A stretch of DNA of 64,000 nucleotides, from positions 124,001-188,000 of the forward strand of contig JASDSY010000031.1 of NCBI GenBank assembly GCA_041441465.1, read 5' to 3'. The stretch is from JASDSY01 sp041441465 (GTDB lineage Bacteria; Muiribacteriota; UBA9980). The translations under genes were made by a program, and so were the position numbers. Below the pieces are notes generated by a model. It searched no databases and was not told where the DNA came from. It worked only from the letters and a program-made list of their open reading frames with translations. Shown here one piece after another: positions 17,990 to 27,670 of the stretch; position 1 is the stretch's first letter; each line of letters starts with the position of its first letter.

Positions 17990-20209
17990 ATGATAAAAAT
18001 AAATAATGATATTTTTTTTAAAAACGCCAGAAATGATTTTCGGCGTTTTTTTGTTTGGATTAAAACAATCACAAACATACTTAAAATAAAAACAATTTTA
18101 GCGCTGACCTTATTATCTTTAAACGCCGGACTGGTATATCAGGCAAATGCCGCACCGTTTATCGAAAATACAAAAACAATAGAAGTAAAATTACGTTATA
18201 AGACAATATTCGAATACAATCTTGCCGAACCGGCAAATCAATTCACTAAAAATCTAAGCGGCGAGGACATATCCTTTTCAATAGAAAAAAATAATAATTT
18301 TTTGAACGACATAATCAAATGCGGCAATAATTTTATTCTTTTTGGTACATTTCCGCCGGCATCACTAAAAATTGATAATAATGAATTAAATAAGTTTGAA
18401 ACAATTTTATCCAAAATAAAAAAAATTATTTTTTCATCATTCGTTATTAATTCTGCAGTTATGCTCGAAGATAAAATCGTAGCCGGCGCCTCAAACGGCA
18501 ATATTATCGAAATAACGCCGGCCGGAATAAGCATAATTTCAATATCAAGCTTTCGCGGCCGTTACCCCGTCTCGAAAATCAGGGCAAATAATGAATATAT
18601 ATTCATTTGCACCGGCGGCGGCGGAATATACATATATTCAAAAAATAAAATTTATCGTATTTCTGAAGAATCGCATAAAATAATTTCAAATTTCATTAAC
18701 GACATATCATTTTTCGAGCTAAACGGCAATAATTACATAGCGCTTTACACAATGAACGGAGTTTCAATATTAAAAACAAATAATGTTCTCCTGAACGACT
18801 ACGACCAGGCTGTAAATTTAAAAACCTCATCCGCCTCGGAATGCGGAATGTTTTTTAATAATTGTATATATGCCGGCGGAACATTCGGAGTTTATAAAAT
18901 AAACTGCCTCGATAATTTCAATATGGTGCCTTTAAAAAGAGATTTCTATGTTCGTTCAATGGAGTTATCGGAAAATAACGAATACCTCATACTTTCTACA
19001 ATCGCCTCCGGTATCTGGAAATTAAGAAAAAATGAAATATTCGAAAAATACTTATCAGCGCAGGAAATCGACAATTCAAAAACCGCGGGTAATGTAAAAT
19101 CGGCATTCGAACATAACAGCACATTGTATATAGCTCATCAAAAAGGCGTGCTAAAATATTCAAACCGCAGAATCAACGAGATATTTTCACTTAATTCAGG
19201 ATTTTCCGACAGGATATCGGCGCTGGCGTCATATAAAAAATACACGGCAATAGGAACATTCGATAAAGGAGTTTACTTAAAAGACGAATCAGGCAATCTA
19301 AAAACCATATCAGATTTTTGCAGTGACGGAGAATGCCCGGTGCATATAAACTCGCTCTCCGAATTCAACGGCAATTTATTAATAGGCGCCACCGCCGGAT
19401 TATTCGTATTTAACGCCGAGGCGCGCCAAATTACGCCATTAGAATTAGGAAGCGGCCGGGTACAATTTAACAACGAAAATAATAAAAATAACGTCAAGCC
19501 TGCGCCAATACAAAAAAATGAACCCGAGCGCGCCGAATACGCTGAAGAAAATAAACAGCCGGGAATAAACTGCATACATATTTCATCGAATAAGGCGTTT
19601 ATAGGCACTTCAGACGGCATATTCGTGATCGATGAAAAATCAAGCATAACACATTTGCCGTTTAACCCTGAAATCATAGATAAACACGTATATTCTATTT
19701 ATTTAGACGCCCGCTCAGGAATTATTTATGCCGGAACTTACAGAGGATTCGCAGAAATATCGATAAAAGACTTTTCAATGAAAACATATTTAATGATAAA
19801 TTCGAATATGCCGGATAACTGGATAACAGCTATTGCCCCGATCAACGAATCATGTTTATTAATCGGCAGCTATGATAAAGGAATGGCAATATTCGATAAA
19901 ACAAAAAAAGCATTTACTAAAGCAGTAATTAACGGGAAAAAAATAACGCTTTCAAATATGATAAATATGAACGCTCTATTTAATTACAAAAATTATATAT
20001 TCGCAGGAACTTATAACGGCGGGTTTTCTATAATAAAAACTAACGGCGCGTCAGATTTATCCGCATGGTCCGCAAAACATTTCACAATGCAAAACGGCCT
20101 CTGCGGCGATATGGTAACATCGTTCATGAAAAACGGCGATATGTTTTATATATCAACGTTTTCAGGCCTGGCGGCCTTCAGCGAAGCAGATCTTACGGAA
20201 TGTTTTTAA
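17990..20209 (+). CDS. Exported beta-propeller (Reg_prop-like) protein
   Basis: 739 residues. An N-terminal membrane segment or signal peptide (about 33-55, ending ANAAP) directs export. The rest is built of repeated four-strand blades with hallmark phrases such as AGASNGNIIEITPAG, FIGTSDGIFVIDEKS, YAGTYRGFAEIS, LIGSYDKGMAIFD and FAGTYNGGFSIIKTN, the pattern of the ligand-binding propellers of hybrid two-component sensors. No kinase or output domain follows, so it is a free or membrane-anchored propeller. A charged insertion (about 490-525) interrupts the array. Fifty bases separate it from the transpeptidase gene. Confidence 0.75.
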   Translation: MIKINNDIFFKNARNDFRRFFVWIKTITNILKIKTILALTLLSLNAGLVYQANAAPFIENTKTIEVKLRYKTIFEYNLAEPANQFTKNLSGEDISFSIEKNNNFLNDIIKCGNNFILFGTFPPASLKIDNNELNKFETILSKIKKIIFSSFVINSAVMLEDKIVAGASNGNIIEITPAGISIISISSFRGRYPVSKIRANNEYIFICTGGGGIYIYSKNKIYRISEESHKIISNFINDISFFELNGNNYIALYTMNGVSILKTNNVLLNDYDQAVNLKTSSASECGMFFNNCIYAGGTFGVYKINCLDNFNMVPLKRDFYVRSMELSENNEYLILSTIASGIWKLRKNEIFEKYLSAQEIDNSKTAGNVKSAFEHNSTLYIAHQKGVLKYSNRRINEIFSLNSGFSDRISALASYKKYTAIGTFDKGVYLKDESGNLKTISDFCSDGECPVHINSLSEFNGNLLIGATAGLFVFNAEARQITPLELGSGRVQFNNENNKNNVKPAPIQKNEPERAEYAEENKQPGINCIHISSNKAFIGTSDGIFVIDEKSSITHLPFNPEIIDKHVYSIYLDARSGIIYAGTYRGFAEISIKDFSMKTYLMINSNMPDNWITAIAPINESCLLIGSYDKGMAIFDKTKKAFTKAVINGKKITLSNMINMNALFNYKNYIFAGTYNGGFSIIKTNGASDLSAWSAKHFTMQNGLCGDMVTSFMKNGDMFYISTFSGLAAFSEADLTECF

Positions 20210-20259
20210 ATGCATTTACGACAAAAAATAAAAAAACTAATTGAGACTTTTAATTAATT

Positions 20260-21432
20260 ATGAACATATATTCAAAAAAAAATAAAATAATCCGGAACGA
20301 AACAAAGCATCATTTACAGATAAAATATGCCTGTTTTTTTCAAAAACCTCATTTTATTCCCGGACACCCGGCTGATATCAATAGTATTCCATTTATTAAT
20401 CAAATATACTGCTTACTTGATATAAAAAAATTTACGGCCGTATTTTTATTTTGCATATCGTTATTCTGTCACTTTAAATTCATTGATACCGCCATAGCCG
20501 GCGATTTTAAATTTAACAACAATAAAACCGGCGTTACTTCAAATAATTACGAGTCGAAACTGGATTCGCAGGAAATTATTTTATTCGAAAAATTCAGTAA
20601 TAATTTTGAAAATTATTATAAACCGGAGATAAAACTTCGAACAGGAAATGTAATTATAGCTGTCAGGAGCATAAAAAACGGAAAAATAATATTCACGAAC
20701 GATTACGGCTCACTTTCAAACAAAAAAATCGCGCCAGGTTCGGTATTAAAAATAGCATGCGCCGCTTTCTTTCTCGAAAACCAGGCATTCGACGAAACCG
20801 CCGACATCTTTTGCGGAGATTCAATCATTTTAAACGGCAAATATTTTAACTGTTCATACAAAGGCGGCCACGGCAGAGTTAATTTTGAACATGCGTTCAT
20901 AAATTCATGCAACATTTATTTTCAAAAAATGATGAAAAAATTCCCGCGCAAATCTTATTTAAATTTTTTGACGGACATGAAATTTATAGATAACTCTGAA
21001 AAAAATAAATTGGCGGAACTGACTGATGAATTTTACTATCAGGCTGTAATAGGCGATCACCTTATAAAAGCGACGCCTGACATCTTAATGAATTCTATCG
21101 AATTCATTGCGCTTTGCGGCGGATTAAAACAGCATAACATCAATTTGCGGTTATCGCACAAAACGTTTCAAAAATTAAATTCTTTACTCTATTCAGTAAC
21201 CCGTTCGGGCACGGCGTCAAAAGTCCTCTCAAATTACGATATAGCCGGCAAAACAGGCTCATTCTTAAAATACGCAATAATATCGCACAATAAAAAAACA
21301 ACATATACTTCCGGAATATTTTGCGGTTACATGCCTTATATTAATCCTCAATACATAGTATTCGCCTATTGTGAAAACGGCATGGGCGGCAACGAAGCCG
21401 CAGAACTCGTTAAAAACGTGATTTTTAATTAA
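20260..21432 (+). CDS. Stand-alone penicillin-binding transpeptidase-domain protein
   Basis: 390 residues with one transmembrane segment at about 58-75 and an extracytoplasmic transpeptidase domain. The active-site motifs are all present: SVLK (Ser161, Lys164), SCN (216-218) and KTG (331-333). The surrounding text, from PGSVLKIACAAFFLE to GRVNFEHAFINSCNIYFQ, is that of class B PBP transpeptidases, but the usual N-terminal dimerisation domain is missing. The unusually long cytoplasmic N-terminus has no good ribosome binding site, so the true start may lie downstream. Probably cell-wall cross-linking or a carboxypeptidase. Confidence 0.8.
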   Translation: MNIYSKKNKIIRNETKHHLQIKYACFFQKPHFIPGHPADINSIPFINQIYCLLDIKKFTAVFLFCISLFCHFKFIDTAIAGDFKFNNNKTGVTSNNYESKLDSQEIILFEKFSNNFENYYKPEIKLRTGNVIIAVRSIKNGKIIFTNDYGSLSNKKIAPGSVLKIACAAFFLENQAFDETADIFCGDSIILNGKYFNCSYKGGHGRVNFEHAFINSCNIYFQKMMKKFPRKSYLNFLTDMKFIDNSEKNKLAELTDEFYYQAVIGDHLIKATPDILMNSIEFIALCGGLKQHNINLRLSHKTFQKLNSLLYSVTRSGTASKVLSNYDIAGKTGSFLKYAIISHNKKTTYTSGIFCGYMPYINPQYIVFAYCENGMGGNEAAELVKNVIFN

Positions 21433-21664
21433 ACTTTACAAAACTTCAATTACCCCTTGACTTTAAATAGCACTTACATTATCATTATTACCGGTATTCG
21501 ACAATTAGTAATTACCGGTTCAAACATAACAACTTGATTTATAAATCGCTTTTAACAATGCTCATTTAAAAACCAGTCATTTTTAAATAGAAATAAAAAA
21601 TACTCATTATTAATCATTGTTTATGATATCATTTAAATTTTTTTAATATAATAGAGGTGCAATC

Positions 21665-22333
21665 TTGAAAAAAATATTTAATTATTTACTGATAGGCGCG
21701 ATGGCTTTTAATTTAGGAACTGCAAGTGCCGGAGAAAATACGAAAAAAGAAGACATAAAATCTAAAAAGGCTCAAACCGCGGTTAAAGCGGAAGAAATAG
21801 CAGACGATATAGTCGCCGACGAAATAAACGAAAATAACCTCGATCAGCCGCTGATTCCGGAAAAAAACGGAGTTAAAAATCAAAATTCAAAATTCGATAA
21901 AGCCGGCACGGCCGCCAAAAACGATACAAGCGAATCGGAAAGCAAAAAAAATCTATATTTTTCAATGTCAACTAAAGACAGGCTGACCGAGCTAAAAGAA
22001 AAAAGAATGCAGGAATATTATTTTCATGAAAAATTATCAAACGATTATTTTAAAATTTATGAAGATGAAGATAATTACGTCATACACTGCAAATTGCCGT
22101 TTCCAGAAAAAGACTGCGATATAAATGCGGAATTTAAGGATGAAAATAACTTAGTCATCAACTTTAAAGATAAAGCAAAAAAAGATGAAAAACCTGTACG
22201 TTATGAAATAAAACTTCCTAAAGCTACGACAAAAAAGATATTCCAGATAATGGTCGACGGCCGTCTTGAAATTACGGCGCCGATTGATTTTTTTATGGTC
22301 GAAAGAATGGAAAGGCATAAAGGCACGAAATAA
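21665..22333 (+). CDS. Secreted Hsp20/alpha-crystallin-like protein
   Basis: 222 residues starting at TTG behind GAGGTG. A signal peptide (1-22, ending TASAG) is followed by a charged disordered stretch (25-100) and an Hsp20-like domain (about 118-215). That domain shows the strand pattern of an alpha-crystallin fold: KIYEDEDNYVIHCKLPFPEKDCDI, then NLVINF, EIKLP and a final DGRLEITAP. Small heat-shock proteins are normally cytoplasmic, so an exported version is unusual. It may bind unfolded envelope proteins. It ends 2 bases before the M50 protease gene. Confidence 0.7.
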   Translation: MKKIFNYLLIGAMAFNLGTASAGENTKKEDIKSKKAQTAVKAEEIADDIVADEINENNLDQPLIPEKNGVKNQNSKFDKAGTAAKNDTSESESKKNLYFSMSTKDRLTELKEKRMQEYYFHEKLSNDYFKIYEDEDNYVIHCKLPFPEKDCDINAEFKDENNLVINFKDKAKKDEKPVRYEIKLPKATTKKIFQIMVDGRLEITAPIDFFMVERMERHKGTK

Positions 22334-22335
22334 TA

Positions 22336-23094
22336 ATGTATATTTCAAATAATAAAAAATTAATAAATATAGCGTTGATATTTCTCGCGCTTTACGTAGC
22401 GAACGCCCTTATTTCAACCGGCCGGTCGAATTTCACGGGAATGATTGTAAATATATTCGTAATTCCGCTCGGAATATTCGCTATAATAGCTCATGAAATC
22501 GCCCACGGCTACTGCGCATACATACTCGGCGACCCGACCGCAAAATTATCCGGCCGGCTCTCATTGAATCCTATAAAGCACTTCGACCCTATCGGCGTTT
22601 TGAGCATGATTTTCTTTCATATAGGCTGGGCAAAGCCCGTACCGGTCAATTATTCAAGGCTGAATAATCCGCGGCGCGATATTTTTCTTGTGTCAATGGC
22701 CGGACCGCTTACTAACCTGAGCCTCGCATTTATTTCGGCATGCGTATTAAAATTTTTATATTATCTATTAAAAACCGGCTCCCTTGAAAATATAGCGGCA
22801 TTTACATCTTCGCCTGCCCTTTTCATAAAAACATCATTCGAAATAATAGCCGTAGGCGGAATACAAATAAATCTAATGCTTTTTATCTTTAACCTTATTC
22901 CGATACCGCCGCTGGACGGCTCTAAAATGTTCATGTGCATTCTGCCGCACGAATTAGCAAGACAGTATGAGGAACTTGAAAAATACGGATTATTCATATT
23001 AATAGCACTTGTATATACAAACTCGCTTAGTTATATAATACTGCCGCCTATGAAAATATGCTATGAATATTTATTCAAATTTATAATAACATAA
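22336..23094 (+). CDS. Site-2 protease family (M50) membrane metalloprotease
   Basis: 252 residues with about five transmembrane helices. The zinc motif HEIAH (53-57) is in the second helix and the third ligand aspartate (PPLDG, Asp194) in a later helix. It is the short M50B form without a PDZ domain, similar to the widespread YwhC/Rv-type rhomboid-length proteins rather than RseP. Translationally adjacent to the secreted Hsp20-like gene, which hints at envelope quality control. Confidence 0.9.
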   Translation: MYISNNKKLINIALIFLALYVANALISTGRSNFTGMIVNIFVIPLGIFAIIAHEIAHGYCAYILGDPTAKLSGRLSLNPIKHFDPIGVLSMIFFHIGWAKPVPVNYSRLNNPRRDIFLVSMAGPLTNLSLAFISACVLKFLYYLLKTGSLENIAAFTSSPALFIKTSFEIIAVGGIQINLMLFIFNLIPIPPLDGSKMFMCILPHELARQYEELEKYGLFILIALVYTNSLSYIILPPMKICYEYLFKFIIT

Positions 23095-23168
23095 CCATAT
23101 TTTTTAACATATTATTTAATTTTAAAGCCTTTTTAGTCGGCTTTTATCATAAAAGGGAATTAAAATAT

Positions 23169-23618
23169 ATGTTTCATTCAAATAATTTCATTTCAAAATT
23201 AATATTTTTTTTGGGGTTATCCATAATTATTTTAACTTTGCCAGGTTGCGAATCATTAGCAACCAGATCATTTTATTATGTTTTAGAACTTTGCCTCGGG
23301 GCTGGAGCTGTATTATTCGCAATAGGATGCATACTTTTAGGAATTGGAAGATTAATACGAAAATTTTTTGACACTAATGTCAACATTTTATATATATTAG
23401 CCACATTTCTCTCATTTACAATACTATTTATGCTGGCTATTTTTCTAACAACACATTATCAATCAGAAATTTTACTTTTTGTTACATTTATTTCAGTGTT
23501 ATTGTCGCTTTCAATAACACTTGGAATATTTTCAAACCGAGCTTCAAATGCATTTTTTTTACTTTTTAGTATAATGTTATGCGCATCTTTTGGCGCGGCA
23601 ATGTATATCAAATCATAA
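23169..23618 (+). CDS. Small membrane protein, unknown
   Basis: 149 residues. An N-terminal hydrophobic segment ends in LPGC, which could be a lipobox (cleavage before Cys27). Three further hydrophobic helices follow (about 35-60, 75-100, 105-147). No family recognised. The gene is more AT-rich than its neighbours. A short hairpin with a T-run at about 23124-23142 lies before it and may end the upstream transcript. It converges with ygiQ, the two stop codons abutting. Confidence 0.6.
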   Translation: MFHSNNFISKLIFFLGLSIIILTLPGCESLATRSFYYVLELCLGAGAVLFAIGCILLGIGRLIRKFFDTNVNILYILATFLSFTILFMLAIFLTTHYQSEILLFVTFISVLLSLSITLGIFSNRASNAFFLLFSIMLCASFGAAMYIKS

Positions 23619-25307
23619 TTAACCCGTTATTATGCGCTTTTGAGCATCCTTCTTACCAGGATTTTTTTCCACGAAAATTTTCTTTTTGGTAAAAGGGTCC
23701 ATTTCTGTATAGTACATAAGCGTCGAATATGTTGACGGCGTCGGCGTGAATATTTGCACCTGTTCCGGTTTTATTTTAAGTTCGCGCGATACGAATTCCT
23801 GCATTTTACGCATTTCAAGCTCAGTGCTTCCAGGATGCGCAGCTATCAGGTAATAAGTCAAAAACTGTCGTTTATCGCCGACTTCCTTATTAAATTTCAT
23901 AAAAAGCATCCTGAATTCGACAAGCGGTTTCTTTCCAGGCTTGCCCATCATACATAATACCTGATTTTCAGTATGTTCAGGAGCTATTTTTAATTGACCT
24001 GAAACATGATGCTCCAGCAATTCCCTTAAATATTCGTCGCGGCAGGTCTGATCACTCATAATCATGTCGTGGCGTATGCCTGATGCCACAAATACCTTCT
24101 TAATACCCGTAATTTCACGAAGCTTTTTTAAAAGCGTCACCTGTTTTTTGTGATTAATATCAAGCTGTTTGCATTTTTCAGGATAAAGGCATCTTTTATT
24201 CTTGCAGGCGCCGAATTTAATTTTTTTATCGCATTCAATTCCGTACATATTCGCCGTAGGCCCGCCGGCGTCAAGAATATATCCTTTAAAGCCATCCAAT
24301 TTCACCAATTTTTCAGCTTCGTGTAAAATGGATTCCACGCTTCTTTCGCAAATCGTACGACCCTGATGCACGGCTATCGCGCAAAAATTACATTCGCCGT
24401 AACAGCCGCGGTGCGTCGTAATCGAGAATTTTATTGTTTCGAGCGCCTTGACATGGCCGTCTTTTTTATAATAAGGATGTACGTCATACTCATAGCCGTA
24501 TTCAAACACACGGTCGAGATTTTCGCCAGTCCTGAGAGCGGCCGGAGGATTTTGTATTAAATAACGGATGTCATTTTTTTGATACAGCCCTTTAGCGGTA
24601 AGCGGATCGTTATTTTGATAAAATATGTTAAACATATCGATAAATTTCAACTTATCAGACACCACATCGTCATAAGACGGCAGCTGCAAATAATCTGAAC
24701 GCGGAATTTCTTTCGAGGCATAACATATACCGCGCACATTTTTAAAATCCATGTTTTCCCTGAAACACAATGCAAGTTCAGTTACCGCAGTTTCGCCCAT
24801 TCCGTATATCAATACATCGGCCTTCGCGTCAAACAATATCGGCCGCCTGATTTTATTATCCCAATAATCATAATGCGCAATACGGCGGAGGCTCGCTTCA
24901 ATTCCGCCGATTACAAGAGGTTTTGTCTCCTTAAAAAAACGGCGTATGAGATTGCAATAAGCTATAACGGCACGGTCAGGCCTTCGATTATTCTCGCCGC
25001 CGGGAGTAAAATCATCGGATTTTCTTGGTTTCTTTAAAGGAGTGTAATTAGCTACCATCGAATCAACCGACCCGCCGGTCACGCCCCAGAATAAATCCGG
25101 CTCGCCAAGCCTTGTTATGTCGGTCTCGCTGTTTATGTCGGGCTGCGCTATTATTCCTACTTTATATCCGGCATTAAATAAAGTTTTACCTATCACGGCA
25201 GCTCCTATATACGGACTGTCTATATAAGTATCGCCGGTCACTATAATCACGTCAAGACTCTTCCAGCCTAGATTATTCATTTCTTCCCGTGTAGTAGGCA
25301 AAAACAT
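23619..25307 (-). CDS. YgiQ-family radical SAM protein
   Basis: 562 residues. The N-terminal domain typical of the YgiQ family (MFLPTTREEMNNLGWKSLDVIIVTGDTYID) is followed by a radical SAM core with CYGECNFC (about residues 300-308) and a C-terminal region. Cys-rich CKNKRCLYPEKCK (about 370-383) is also characteristic. The start is placed at the ATG giving MFLP: the longer frame would begin with TTG inside the promoter. The reaction of this family is not established. Confidence 0.9.
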   Translation of the reverse strand: MFLPTTREEMNNLGWKSLDVIIVTGDTYIDSPYIGAAVIGKTLFNAGYKVGIIAQPDINSETDITRLGEPDLFWGVTGGSVDSMVANYTPLKKPRKSDDFTPGGENNRRPDRAVIAYCNLIRRFFKETKPLVIGGIEASLRRIAHYDYWDNKIRRPILFDAKADVLIYGMGETAVTELALCFRENMDFKNVRGICYASKEIPRSDYLQLPSYDDVVSDKLKFIDMFNIFYQNNDPLTAKGLYQKNDIRYLIQNPPAALRTGENLDRVFEYGYEYDVHPYYKKDGHVKALETIKFSITTHRGCYGECNFCAIAVHQGRTICERSVESILHEAEKLVKLDGFKGYILDAGGPTANMYGIECDKKIKFGACKNKRCLYPEKCKQLDINHKKQVTLLKKLREITGIKKVFVASGIRHDMIMSDQTCRDEYLRELLEHHVSGQLKIAPEHTENQVLCMMGKPGKKPLVEFRMLFMKFNKEVGDKRQFLTYYLIAAHPGSTELEMRKMQEFVSRELKIKPEQVQIFTPTPSTYSTLMYYTEMDPFTKKKIFVEKNPGKKDAQKRIITG

Positions 25308-25340
25308 GATGATTCCGTCCCTATTTTTGAAATTTAATAT

Positions 25341-25368
25341 ATTATACACCAAACATTCTTAAAATCAA
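25341..25368 (-). promoter_or_regulatory. Promoter of the ygiQ-like gene
   Basis: The minus strand carries TTGATT (25363-25368), 16-base spacer, TATAAT (25341-25346). The -10 lies within the first codons of the longest possible frame, which supports the downstream start at 25307. Confidence 0.7.
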
Positions 25369-25623
25369 AATAATAAAACTACATTTCAGCAAACATAAAA
25401 ATGCGTTAGGCAAAATTGAAATTTGCATCAAGCTGCTTTTGAACGAACAATTTTACTAAAAAATATATATTTTAATAAGCGCTAATAAATAACTCATTGA
25501 AATAATAAAAATTTACGGCTCATTTCCTTCATATAACTTGATAAACTTTCCTTGCAAAAAAATTTAATTTCAGGTAATATGTCAATAAAATTAGCATATA
25601 GCATACGGAAAGGAAAATCAATA

Positions 25624-26397
25624 ATGAGCAGCATCGGCATAGTTTCCGATATGGACGGAGTTATTTACAGAGGGAAATCATTAGTTCCCGGCGCAAAAGA
25701 ATTCATATCGAAATTAATAGAGAAAAAAATCAAATTTTTGTTTTTAACGAACAATTCGGAACAAACACCGCTTGATTTAAAAAGAAAACTTGAACATATG
25801 GGTATTTGCGGCCTGACCGAAGATAATTTCATAACATCAGCGATAGTCACCGCAGTATTTTTGAAATCTCAAAAACCTTCCGGTACAGCTTATGTTGTCG
25901 GCGGCGGCGGGCTTATAAACGAACTATATAACGTCGGCTATTCAATAACTGAAAATAATCCGGATTATGTGGTTGTTGGAAAAACCACTACATTTAACTA
26001 TGAAATGCTTAGAAAAGCGGTCACGCTGATTTCAAAAGGCGCAAAATTCGTGGCGACAAATCCAGACGTCGTCGATCCTACCGAAACCGGTCTCGAACCG
26101 GCCTGCGGAAGCCTTATTGCCCCTATAGAAAGCGCTACCGGCAAAAAACCATATATCGTCGGCAAACCCAATCCTCTGATGATGCTTATAGCCTTAAAAA
26201 AACTCGGCGTCCAGCCTGAAAATGCCGTAATGATAGGCGACAGAATGGATACTGACGTGGTTTCAGGCCTTGAAGCCGGAATGAAAACCTGTCTTGTACT
26301 TTCAGGAGTAACCACGCCGGATATAGTCGAAAAATTCCCTTACAGGCCAAATTATATTTTTAACAACGTCGGCGAGATTGAAATTGATAAATTATAA
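25624..26397 (+). CDS. HAD-IIA (NagD-like) phosphatase
   Basis: 257 residues. Motif I DMDGVIYRG (about 9-17), motif II FLTNNSEQTP (about 40-49), a C2 cap, motif III lysine in VGKPNPLM and motif IV GDRMDTDVVSG. This is the NagD / phosphoglycolate-glycerol-phosphate phosphatase group. The start is the ATG behind AAAGGA; the longer frame starts at TTG without a binding site. It lies 69 bases before a glycerol-1-phosphate dehydrogenase gene, so the substrate may be a glycerol phosphate, though nucleotides or sugars are equally possible for the family. Confidence 0.88.
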   Translation: MSSIGIVSDMDGVIYRGKSLVPGAKEFISKLIEKKIKFLFLTNNSEQTPLDLKRKLEHMGICGLTEDNFITSAIVTAVFLKSQKPSGTAYVVGGGGLINELYNVGYSITENNPDYVVVGKTTTFNYEMLRKAVTLISKGAKFVATNPDVVDPTETGLEPACGSLIAPIESATGKKPYIVGKPNPLMMLIALKKLGVQPENAVMIGDRMDTDVVSGLEAGMKTCLVLSGVTTPDIVEKFPYRPNYIFNNVGEIEIDKL

Positions 26398-26466
26398 CTG
26401 CCGCCTTTAAACGCAGCACAAATATCAGCGTCAAAATTTTAATTTAACGAAAAGGATTATTTAATA

Positions 26467-27516
26467 ATGGAAATATCAATTCCTACGCTTCTCAGAATAA
26501 AACCAAACGCGCTTTATAAAATAGGAAAATATCTGCGCAAAGAAAATTTTAAAAAAATAGCGCTGTTTTACGGCGAAGGTATGCGCGAGATGCTTTCAGA
26601 AACAATAAATATTTCGCTTGATTCATCCGAAATAAGCGTCGATACAGAAAAGACAGTAACCGATAACTGCGTTGACGCCATATTCAAGGAAAATTTTCCG
26701 CTTCCTCAAGGCACAAACGTAATAGTCGCGGTAGGCGGCGGCAAAGTCATCGATTATTGCAAATACCTCGGCTTCATATCGCAAATACCTGTAATTTCAG
26801 TATCGACATCGATCTCAAACGACGCTATGGCTTCTCCCGGCGCATCACTTACCGTAAACGGCGTCAGAAGAAGCCTTAAAGCCCGCATTCCATACGGCGT
26901 AATAATGGATACAAATATCATCAAAAACTCGCCGGCTAGATTTACATATTCGGGAATCGGAGATTTAATATCTAAATACACCGCTATTTACGACTGGAAA
27001 CTCTCATACAGGGCTACCGGTGAGGCAGTCAACGACTTTGCTGTATTAATATCAAATAATTCAGTCGAAAATGTAGTCAACTACAAAAATAAAAACGTAG
27101 CCGATGTAGAATTCTTGAGGCTAGTATCAGGCTGCCTGGTAATGAGCGGAGTCGCTATGGAAGTAAGCCGCTCAAGCCGCCCCGCTAGCGGAAGTGAACA
27201 TCTTATCTCTCACGCTTACGATAAAATATCAAAAAAACCGTCACTGCATGGCATTCAAGTCGGCATAGCGACATACGCAATCAGCTGGCTCCAAAAAAAT
27301 GACAAACACGAGTTGATTAAATCACTTCTTAACGAAACCGGCTTCGCTGAATTCGCCAAAAAAAATCCTTTAAATAAACAGGAATTCATTGAAGCAATAA
27401 AAATCGCGCCGTCAATCAAAGAAAATTACTACACTATATTATCCGAAAAAGGCGCAATCGAAAAACTTTTAGAATTTACCACAGCCGACGAATATTTAAA
27501 TAAATTCATTGCATAA
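26467..27516 (+). CDS. sn-Glycerol-1-phosphate dehydrogenase (EgsA/AraM family)
   Basis: 349 residues. The NAD(P)-binding part shows IVAVGGGKVIDYCKYLG (about 85-101), and VSTSISNDAMASPGASL follows (about 114-130). Likely metal ligands are the Asp in SGIGDLISKYTAIYDW and the His residues in SGSEHLISHAYD and LHGIQVG. The enzyme reduces dihydroxyacetone phosphate to glycerol-1-phosphate, the archaeal stereoisomer; bacterial examples such as Bacillus AraM exist. Probably co-transcribed with the HAD phosphatase and followed by a very strong terminator hairpin. Whether a geranylgeranylglyceryl phosphate synthase exists elsewhere cannot be told. Confidence 0.88.
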   Translation: MEISIPTLLRIKPNALYKIGKYLRKENFKKIALFYGEGMREMLSETINISLDSSEISVDTEKTVTDNCVDAIFKENFPLPQGTNVIVAVGGGKVIDYCKYLGFISQIPVISVSTSISNDAMASPGASLTVNGVRRSLKARIPYGVIMDTNIIKNSPARFTYSGIGDLISKYTAIYDWKLSYRATGEAVNDFAVLISNNSVENVVNYKNKNVADVEFLRLVSGCLVMSGVAMEVSRSSRPASGSEHLISHAYDKISKKPSLHGIQVGIATYAISWLQKNDKHELIKSLLNETGFAEFAKKNPLNKQEFIEAIKIAPSIKENYYTILSEKGAIEKLLEFTTADEYLNKFIA

Positions 27517-27539
27517 TAACTTATTCTCATATTTATGAT

Positions 27540-27577
27540 AAGGGGGCGGCTAAGGAATTATTCCTTACCGCCCCCTT
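27540..27577 (+). terminator. Strong GC hairpin after the glycerol-1-phosphate dehydrogenase gene
   Basis: AAGGGGGCGG and TAAGGAAT pair with ATTCCTTA and CCGCCCCCTT, with a single bulged C. The hairpin lies 23 bases past the stop codon. The T-tract is weak, so it may stabilise the mRNA end or be the first member of the palindrome cluster that follows. Confidence 0.65.
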
Positions 27578-27670
27578 TATAATCCCCCACCCATCCTGCT
27601 ACATTTTTTATTTTTCAAATTTTAACATCATTTTTAATTTTTTTATCCTTTCATGTTTTTTGGCGTTTTT

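Noticed and set aside
21488..21520. Two TTACCGG words upstream of the Hsp20-like gene
   Set aside because: Short direct repeats in a small spacer with no further pattern; not enough to call an operator.
21647..21652. TATAAT before the Hsp20-like gene as a promoter
   Set aside because: It lies only two bases before the ribosome binding site, so the start point would fall within or after it, and no -35 is visible.
25308..25352. Longer N-terminus for the YgiQ-like protein
   Set aside because: The extra codons start at TTG within a sigma-70 promoter and the family begins with MFLPTT.
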